DNA of 45,513 bases from an uncultured Lentisphaeria bacterium. Lineage in GTDB: Bacteria; Verrucomicrobiota; Lentisphaeria; Victivallales; Victivallaceae. The notes under the pieces are model-generated. The model saw nothing but the letters and a program-made list of their open reading frames with translations, was not told where the DNA came from and searched no databases. The DNA lies in the NCBI GenBank assembly GCA_949282965.1, contig CASDQW010000026.1, forward strand, positions 1 to 45,513, read 5' to 3'. Position numbers and translations under genes: made by a program. Below are positions 40,750-45,513 of this stretch, one piece after another (the first letter of the stretch is position 1; each line of letters starts with the position of its first letter).

Positions 40750-41832
40750 ATGAACGACGGTCAGATCAATCCCGTGCGTTACGCGGTGATTGGATTCGGA
40801 GGAATTGCGGAGAATCGGATCGCCCGGGAGGGTTTCGCGCTGGACCGGCGGCGTTTTGCGCCGTTGCGGGAAGCGGTCTTGACCGGAGCCTGGAGCCGGA
40901 GCGACCGGCGGCGGAAGGCGGCGGAGGAGCTGGGTCTGCATTGGTACGATTCGCTGGAAGCGCTGCTGGGCGATGAACTGCTGGACGCGGTTTTTATTGC
41001 CGGCAACAATGCCACCCATGTGCCGCATGCCCTTCAGGCGCTGGCGGCGGGCAAGCATGTCATTCTGGAAAAACCCATGGGCATCGCACTGGACGGGGCG
41101 GAAGCAGTGGCGGCCGCCGCGGCGGCCGGAAGACTCAGCCTTGCCGTGGATCATATGATGCGCCGCAACGGCTTCAATCAGAAAGCCCGGGAGGTAATCG
41201 CCTCCGGTGGTTGCGGGGAAGTGTGTCATGCGGAATTGCATATTCAGGGCGGTTTCGGTCTGCGGCCGGAGGAGCGGACCACCTGGCGTTGTGCCGCGCC
41301 CGGTGAACTGGGCGGTCCGATCGGCGACATCGGCAGCCACTGCCTGTATATGGCGGAATATCTGCTGGGATCACCGATCGTTCGGATCGCGGCGGTCTAT
41401 GAACCGAAGGTGCTGCCGATGCCGGTGGAGGACGGTGCGCTGATTCGTTTCGAACTGGCATCCGGTCTGCGCGGCGTGGTGCGGGTGGCATTCGGCGTGT
41501 CATACGGAACGGCGGCGGAGGAGCAGGACCAGTTGGGCTACGAGATTTACGGCACGGCCGGGACGCTGCGCGGATACGGGGTGCTGGGGCAATGGTCCGG
41601 CCATGAGGACGAACCGCGACCGTTGCGGCTGGAACTGCATCGCAACGGAGAACGGGTTATGATCCGGCCGGCACACACGGAGAACATTTACCGGCAGGTG
41701 GTGATGGAGCATGCCGCTTCGGTGCGGAGCGGGACCCCGCTTTCCGGCGAAGAAGGCGTGCACAATCTGCGCCTCTGTCTGGCGGCGCACGCCTCCGCCC
41801 GGCAGGGCGGCGTCTGGCTGGACGTTCGCTGA
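40750..41832 (+). CDS. Gfo/Idh/MocA-family oxidoreductase
   Basis: An NAD(P)-dependent dehydrogenase-type protein of 360 residues. The Rossmann nucleotide site is YAVIGFGGIAENR at 11-23, the EKPMG box lies near 110 and the sugar-domain motif GGPIGDIGSHCLYMAEYLLG near 190. Substrates of this family are sugars, inositols or their derivatives, sometimes with oxidation-assisted hydrolysis. AGGAG precedes ATG 40750 by eight bases. It stands alone between the MacB genes and the convergent RF-like gene. Confidence 0.88.
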   Translation: MNDGQINPVRYAVIGFGGIAENRIAREGFALDRRRFAPLREAVLTGAWSRSDRRRKAAEELGLHWYDSLEALLGDELLDAVFIAGNNATHVPHALQALAAGKHVILEKPMGIALDGAEAVAAAAAAGRLSLAVDHMMRRNGFNQKAREVIASGGCGEVCHAELHIQGGFGLRPEERTTWRCAAPGELGGPIGDIGSHCLYMAEYLLGSPIVRIAAVYEPKVLPMPVEDGALIRFELASGLRGVVRVAFGVSYGTAAEEQDQLGYEIYGTAGTLRGYGVLGQWSGHEDEPRPLRLELHRNGERVMIRPAHTENIYRQVVMEHAASVRSGTPLSGEEGVHNLRLCLAAHASARQGGVWLDVR

Positions 41833-41933
41833 CATGTTATGCCGCGCCGTGGTTCCCCGGTGGCGGTTTACCTGTATATCTGCGGCGGTCTGGGGCAAAT
41901 TCCCCATGAGTTGCGCGTGCGGCCGCGGGCAGT

Positions 41934-42425
41934 TCAGAAAATCAGTGCGGGCAGCCCGGCGTCGGTGCGGCGGGTATTGACATACTGGCAGAGCGCGGGA
42001 TCCCGGGCGATAAGTTTCAGCAGGGCTGACGGCGTGTGGCCGGTTTTCCCGGCGGTTGCCTTCAAATCCCAGTGCTGTTCCTCCAGATGGTCGAGCAGCC
42101 GCGCCACCCAGAGCGGATAGTCGGGGTGATCAAGTGCGCAGCGTGCGCGCGGCAGCTCCGAGGCCGGATGCGTGCGCAATGCCAGGGCGATGTTCAGCCG
42201 CAGTTTGCGCAGCGCGATTGCGCGGTTGCGGTGCTGGCTGCGTTCGGAACAATCGACCGCTTCGATGCCGGTGGCACGATGGCGGAGCCGGACGGCGGAA
42301 GCGGTTTTGTTGCGATGCTGGCCGCCGTTGCCGGTGCCCTTGGTGAAGGTCATGACACAGGCTGCCGCAAGGTCCCGGTCGTCGAGCCGGAGAACGGCAT
42401 CGCGGTCCCAAGCGGAATCATTCAT
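41934..42425 (-). CDS. Release-factor-like GGQ domain protein
   Basis: A 163-residue protein consisting mainly of a class I release-factor peptidyl-hydrolase domain with the GGQ motif at about 34-36, in KGTGNGGQHRNKTASAVRL, and the family's RSQHRNRAIALRKLRLNIA segment. It lacks a stop-codon recognition domain. The C-terminal part (WVARLLDHLEEQHWDLKATA) has no recognised motif. Members such as ArfB rescue stalled ribosomes, but they have a basic C-terminal tail that is not obvious here. ATG 42425 overlaps the glycosyltransferase stop by eight bases. Confidence 0.82.
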   Translation of the reverse strand: MNDSAWDRDAVLRLDDRDLAAACVMTFTKGTGNGGQHRNKTASAVRLRHRATGIEAVDCSERSQHRNRAIALRKLRLNIALALRTHPASELPRARCALDHPDYPLWVARLLDHLEEQHWDLKATAGKTGHTPSALLKLIARDPALCQYVNTRRTDAGLPALIF

Positions 42426-43341
42426 CGGGATACCTCTGGCGGATGATGGCGGCGGGCCGTTTTTTGGTTTCGATGAAGACCCGGGCCAGATAAATTCCGA
42501 CGGTGCCGATGGAAATCATCAGCAGCCCGCCAAGCCCCCAGATGGAGGCGACTACATGGCTCCAGCCGACGGGGACTTCCCAGAAGATCTTGTTGATCAG
42601 CAGAAAGAGCAAATGCAGCACCGCCGCGGCAAAGACCACCCAGCCCGTCAGAAAAATCAGATACAGCGGCGCCGCGCCGGATGAGGTGATGGAATCGACG
42701 GCGTGGCGGATTTTGCGACGCAGCGTATAGGCGCTTTCGCCTTTGCAGCCCTTGACGGCCTCCCGGGGAATCTGGCGGAACCCGGCCAGGGCAAAGTTGA
42801 TCCAGAGGTCGAACTCCCGGTCGTCAAAGCGCTTGAGCGCTTCAACGTAACGGCGGGTCATCAGCCGTGCGGTCAGCGTATCGGCCGGGTAATCGAAGTC
42901 GCATCCCCATTTCATGATCCGATAGAAGAGCCATCCGCTGCAGCGTTCGAACCAGCCGCCGCGTCGTTTCGGCTGTACACCGTAGACGACATCCGCGTCC
43001 GGAGTCTGGTCGAGAACGGTGCTGAATTCGGTCAGGAGTTCGGGGGCTTCCTCCAGGTCGCAATCGATCAGAAACACCCGGTCGCCGCGACTGTCCCGGA
43101 TGCCGGTCATCAACGCCTTGTGATGGCCGAAGTTCCGGGAAAGATCCAGAATCCGGATCCGGGGATCCTCCGCACGCAGGCGCAGGGCGACGGCGAGGGA
43201 GTCGTCCGGAGACCCGTCGTTGACGAGGACGATTTCGAAATCATCTCCGGCCACAGCGGTTGCGGCGGCGGCCGCGCGCCGGCAGAATTCCGGCAGCCAG
43301 GCGGCGGATCGGTACAGACTGCTGACGATTGAAATTTTCAT
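42418..43341 (-). CDS. GT2 glycosyltransferase with C-terminal membrane helices
   Basis: The GT2 catalytic domain occupies about residues 1-210: VSSLYRSAAWLPEFC, VLVNDGSPDDS (DxD-like), LSRNFGHHKALMTGI, FLIDCDLEEAPELL, and RFDDREFDLWINF. Two C-terminal helices (about 228-290) follow, as in the polyprenyl-phosphate-sugar synthases (GtrB/DPM1/ArnC type). It likely makes a lipid-linked sugar. ATG 43341 is chosen over TTG 43347. A TTGACG-17-TATTTT promoter ends almost at the start codon, so the mRNA is nearly leaderless. The RF-like gene overlaps its 3' end. Confidence 0.88.
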   Translation of the reverse strand: MKISIVSSLYRSAAWLPEFCRRAAAAATAVAGDDFEIVLVNDGSPDDSLAVALRLRAEDPRIRILDLSRNFGHHKALMTGIRDSRGDRVFLIDCDLEEAPELLTEFSTVLDQTPDADVVYGVQPKRRGGWFERCSGWLFYRIMKWGCDFDYPADTLTARLMTRRYVEALKRFDDREFDLWINFALAGFRQIPREAVKGCKGESAYTLRRKIRHAVDSITSSGAAPLYLIFLTGWVVFAAAVLHLLFLLINKIFWEVPVGWSHVVASIWGLGGLLMISIGTVGIYLARVFIETKKRPAAIIRQRYPDE

Positions 43342-43349
43342 GATCAACC

Positions 43350-43378
43350 AAAATACTCTCTGTACGGGGTTCCGTCAA
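43350..43378 (-). promoter_or_regulatory. Promoter of the GT2/RF-like gene pair
   Basis: On the - strand, TTGACG (43378-43373) and TATTTT (43355-43350) are exactly 17 nt apart. Transcription would begin within a few bases of ATG 43341. Confidence 0.65.
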
Positions 43379-43380
43379 GG

Positions 43381-43438
43381 CGGAAAAATAAAAAAAAACG
43401 CAGGACGGATAAAATGCGCTTTTTTTTTAATTTTTCCG
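43381..43438. repeat. Long inverted repeat between divergent genes
   Basis: CGGAAAAAT, nine A residues and CGCA on the left mirror TGCG, nine T residues and ATTTTTCCG on the right, giving a stem of about 21 pairs around a 12-base loop. It has U-tracts on both strands, so it is a possible bidirectional terminator, placed between two divergent promoters where it may insulate them. Confidence 0.6.
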
Positions 43439-43450
43439 GTGCGGACCGGG

Positions 43451-43478
43451 TTGCATTCACTTTTTTTCCTGCTATTAG
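43451..43478 (+). promoter_or_regulatory. Candidate promoter of the EF-G-like gene
   Basis: TTGCAT at 43451-43456 and TATTAG at 43473-43478 are 16 nt apart. The predicted leader is about 70 bases. Confidence 0.45.
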
Positions 43479-43555
43479 TAGGGAGTACCCAAGGCATGAA
43501 TATGACCTGGATTTTTCATGGTTGTAATCCTTAACATAAACAATAAAGGATCCTT

Positions 43556-45513
43556 ATGAAAAAAGCTGCTGAGTGTCGTAATTTCGTGATTGCCGGCCAC
43601 TGCGGAAGTGGTAAAACCGCTCTCTCCGATCTGATGCTGTTCAAGGCCAAAGCCGTTGACCGGGCGGGCAGCGTCGACCAGAAGACCAGCGTCTCCGACT
43701 TTGCTCCCGACGAGCAGGAGAAAGGCAGCAGCATTTACACCTCAGCGTTGAACTGCACCTGGCAGGACTGCCACTTTTTCTTTCTGGATACGCCCGGATA
43801 CGGGGAGTTTGTCGGGGAGTGCGCCAGCGCCATGCGTGCCGCCGATGCGGCGCTGGTGGTGCTGGACGGCACGGACGGCCCCCAGGTGGGGACGGCCCGG
43901 GCGTGGAAACTGGCGCGGCAGCGGGATATTCCGCGGTTTGGTTTGATCAACCGTCTGGATCGCGAACGGGCGGATTTCCGGGCCACTCTGGAGAAAATGC
44001 GGGAAAACCACGGACGTAACGTGGTGCTTCCGGTGTACTGGCCGGTCGGCGCCGGTGAGAAATTCGAACGCGTGGTGCACGTCCTGTACGATCAGGATAT
44101 CCCCGCGGACATTGCCGATGATGTGGCGGAGTGCCGGAGCCTGTGGCTGGACGCCATCGCGGAGACCGACGAGGAGTTGATGATGCGCTACCTCGACGGA
44201 GAAGAGCTCAGCCGCGAAGAGATGGAAAAGGGCATGAAGGCGGCCATCCTTTCGAAGAAAGTGATTCCGGTATTTGCCGGCAGCGTGGCGAAGGACATCG
44301 GGATTACCGAATTGATGAATGCGATCGCCGAACTGTTCCCGAGCCCGCTGGCGCGGACGGTGCTTTTCGGCGACGGCAGCGAACAGCCGGTGTCCGACGA
44401 CGGGCCGGGGATCGGGCTGGTGTTCAAGAGCGTCAACGACCCGTTCATCGGACAGCTGACGTTTGTCCGGGTGCGCTCGGGGGTGTTCCAGGCCGACCGG
44501 GAAGTGTGCAACATCACGCGCGGCACCAAGGAACGGTTCGGGCAGCTGCTGCTGATGAACGGCAAGCTGCAGTCTCCGGTAACGGAAATCGGCCCCGGCG
44601 GCATTTTTGCCGTTGCCAAGCTGAAGGATACGCATTTCGGTGATACGATCGGCACCGTGGCGACGGTGAAGGAACTGCCGCCGATCGATTATCCGCATCC
44701 GGTCATGTCTTATGCGGTGGCCGCGGCCAAGAGCGGCGACGACGATAAATTGATGGCAGCGCTGAACAAGATCGCGGAAAGCGACCCGACCGTTACCGTC
44801 GAACGGCATCCGGAAACGCATGAACTGCTGCTGTCCGGCATGGGCGACCAGCATCTGGGAATCGTGGCCCGGCGTCTGAAAGACATGTTCAAGGTGGACG
44901 CCGTACTCTCCACGCCGAAGATTCCTTATCGCGAAACCATTACCGGGCGCGGGGACAGCAGTTACCGGCACAAGAAGCAGACCGGCGGCGCGGGACAGTT
45001 CGCCGAAGTGCATCTGCGGATCGAACCCTGCGAGGGTGAATACGAATTTTCCAACGACGTCGTGGGCGGAAACATTCCGAAGAACTTCATCCCGGCGGTG
45101 GAAAAGGGCGTCCATGAAACCCTGACCCGGGGACCGCTGGTCGGTTGTCTGGTGGAAGGGGTGAAGGTGTCCGTGTATGACGGGAAATACCATCCGGTGG
45201 ACTCCAACGAAATGGCGTTCAAAATCGCCGCGCGCATGGCGTTCCGCGATGCCATGAGCAAGGCCAAGCCGGTGTTGCTGGAGCCGATCATGTCGGTGCG
45301 GGTGCACATCCCGGATCAGTACATGGGGGACATCACCGGTGATTTGAACCACAAACGCGGCCGCATTCTCGGTATGGACGTCGAGGAAGGGCTGCAGGTG
45401 GTGAATGCCGAAGTGCCGATGGCCGAAATGCATAAATTCGCCACCGAACTGCGGAGCATGACGCAGGGGCGCGGTTCCTTTGAAATGGAATTCGCCCGTT
45501 ACGAACAGGTGCC
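43556..45513 (+). CDS. Elongation factor G-like GTPase (partial, runs off the right edge)
   Basis: The visible 652 residues cover the GTPase domain to domain IV/V of an EF-G-type protein; the C-terminal end is cut by the window. P-loop AGHCGSGKT is at about 14-22, and G3 reads DTPGYGEF rather than DTPGHVDF, so the catalytic His is Tyr, as in the EF-G2-like subfamily. G4 reads INRLDRE in place of NKMDR. Domain IV contains YRETITGRGDSSYRHKKQT and VDSNEMAFKIAARMA, and domain V begins near VHIPDQYMGDITGDL. AAAGGAT precedes ATG 43556. The Tyr for His change suggests an EF-G paralogue rather than the main elongation factor. Confidence 0.85.
   Translation, partial: MKKAAECRNFVIAGHCGSGKTALSDLMLFKAKAVDRAGSVDQKTSVSDFAPDEQEKGSSIYTSALNCTWQDCHFFFLDTPGYGEFVGECASAMRAADAALVVLDGTDGPQVGTARAWKLARQRDIPRFGLINRLDRERADFRATLEKMRENHGRNVVLPVYWPVGAGEKFERVVHVLYDQDIPADIADDVAECRSLWLDAIAETDEELMMRYLDGEELSREEMEKGMKAAILSKKVIPVFAGSVAKDIGITELMNAIAELFPSPLARTVLFGDGSEQPVSDDGPGIGLVFKSVNDPFIGQLTFVRVRSGVFQADREVCNITRGTKERFGQLLLMNGKLQSPVTEIGPGGIFAVAKLKDTHFGDTIGTVATVKELPPIDYPHPVMSYAVAAAKSGDDDKLMAALNKIAESDPTVTVERHPETHELLLSGMGDQHLGIVARRLKDMFKVDAVLSTPKIPYRETITGRGDSSYRHKKQTGGAGQFAEVHLRIEPCEGEYEFSNDVVGGNIPKNFIPAVEKGVHETLTRGPLVGCLVEGVKVSVYDGKYHPVDSNEMAFKIAARMAFRDAMSKAKPVLLEPIMSVRVHIPDQYMGDITGDLNHKRGRILGMDVEEGLQVVNAEVPMAEMHKFATELRSMTQGRGSFEMEFARYEQV

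Noticed and set aside
41839..42120. Small + strand open frame between the oxidoreductase and the RF-like gene
   Set aside because: It runs antisense into the RF-like gene, has no ribosome-binding site and no recognisable features.
43742..45433. A 563-residue - strand open frame across the EF-G-like gene
   Set aside because: Antisense to a conserved GTPase gene; composition typical of a shadow frame.
1..45513. CRISPR array, tRNA, rRNA, insertion sequence or phage elements
   Set aside because: No regular repeat-spacer series, cloverleaf sequence, transposase or integrase was recognised.

Overview
The window is a GC-rich, gene-dense bacterial chromosome segment. It most resembles a Lentisphaerota/Victivallales-type genome of the PVC superphylum. 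This is an inference from the type of pseudopilin present (N-terminal [20 protein letters not shown] segment beside a GntR-type regulator and a secreted beta-propeller protein) and from the mix of PVC-like accessory genes. No rRNA, tRNA, CRISPR array, insertion sequence or phage gene was seen.

Layout. (1) 1-11.6 kb, + strand, is housekeeping: nagA; a ribosome/tRNA-modification cluster rpsP-khpA-trmD-rplS-rnhB without rimM; then thrS-infC-rpmI-rplT-pheS-pheT and nadA, closed by a strong terminator. infC has no ATG/GTG/TTG start and must begin at an AUU codon. ThrRS lacks the TGS domain. (2) 11.6-15.8 kb is an accessory module: a GntR-type regulator behind a near-consensus promoter with repeated TGATCAG sites, a pseudopilin-like protein, and a secreted beta-propeller protein. 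(3) 15.8-22.6 kb is a complete trpEGDCFBA operon in canonical order. In front of it lies a textbook attenuator: a 16-residue leader peptide with two Trp codons, mutually exclusive 1:2 / 2:3 / 3:4 pairings and a U-tract terminator. A second, stronger terminator follows just before trpE. (4) 22.8-26.2 kb has two tandem phosphohexomutase genes, the first lacking catalytic residues, plus a HAD phosphatase. (5) 26.4-30.4 kb is a three-gene envelope cassette: small YLDPGAGS membrane protein, kinase-like/methyltransferase fusion, and five-helix alkaline-phosphatase-superfamily membrane enzyme. A nitrilase-family lipoprotein and an Lrp/AsnC regulator follow. (6) 32.2-37.3 kb, - strand, has a penicillin-binding-protein pedestal domain without a transpeptidase, an MFS transporter, a histidine-kinase-like protein that has lost its catalytic residues, and a cation/proton antiporter. 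The antiporter mRNA leader folds into a pseudoknot followed by an intrinsic terminator, so it is a riboswitch candidate. (7) 37.3-45.5 kb has a MacA-MacB-type efflux system (three genes), a Gfo/Idh/MocA oxidoreductase, an RF-like GGQ protein and a GT2 glycosyltransferase on the - strand, and an EF-G-like GTPase running off the right edge.

The most interesting items are the trp attenuator with tandem terminators, the antiporter leader RNA, the enzyme/pseudoenzyme phosphohexomutase pair, the pseudo-histidine kinase and the LDPG/methyltransferase/phosphatase-like cassette. All functional calls rest on reading motifs by eye; no database search was possible.
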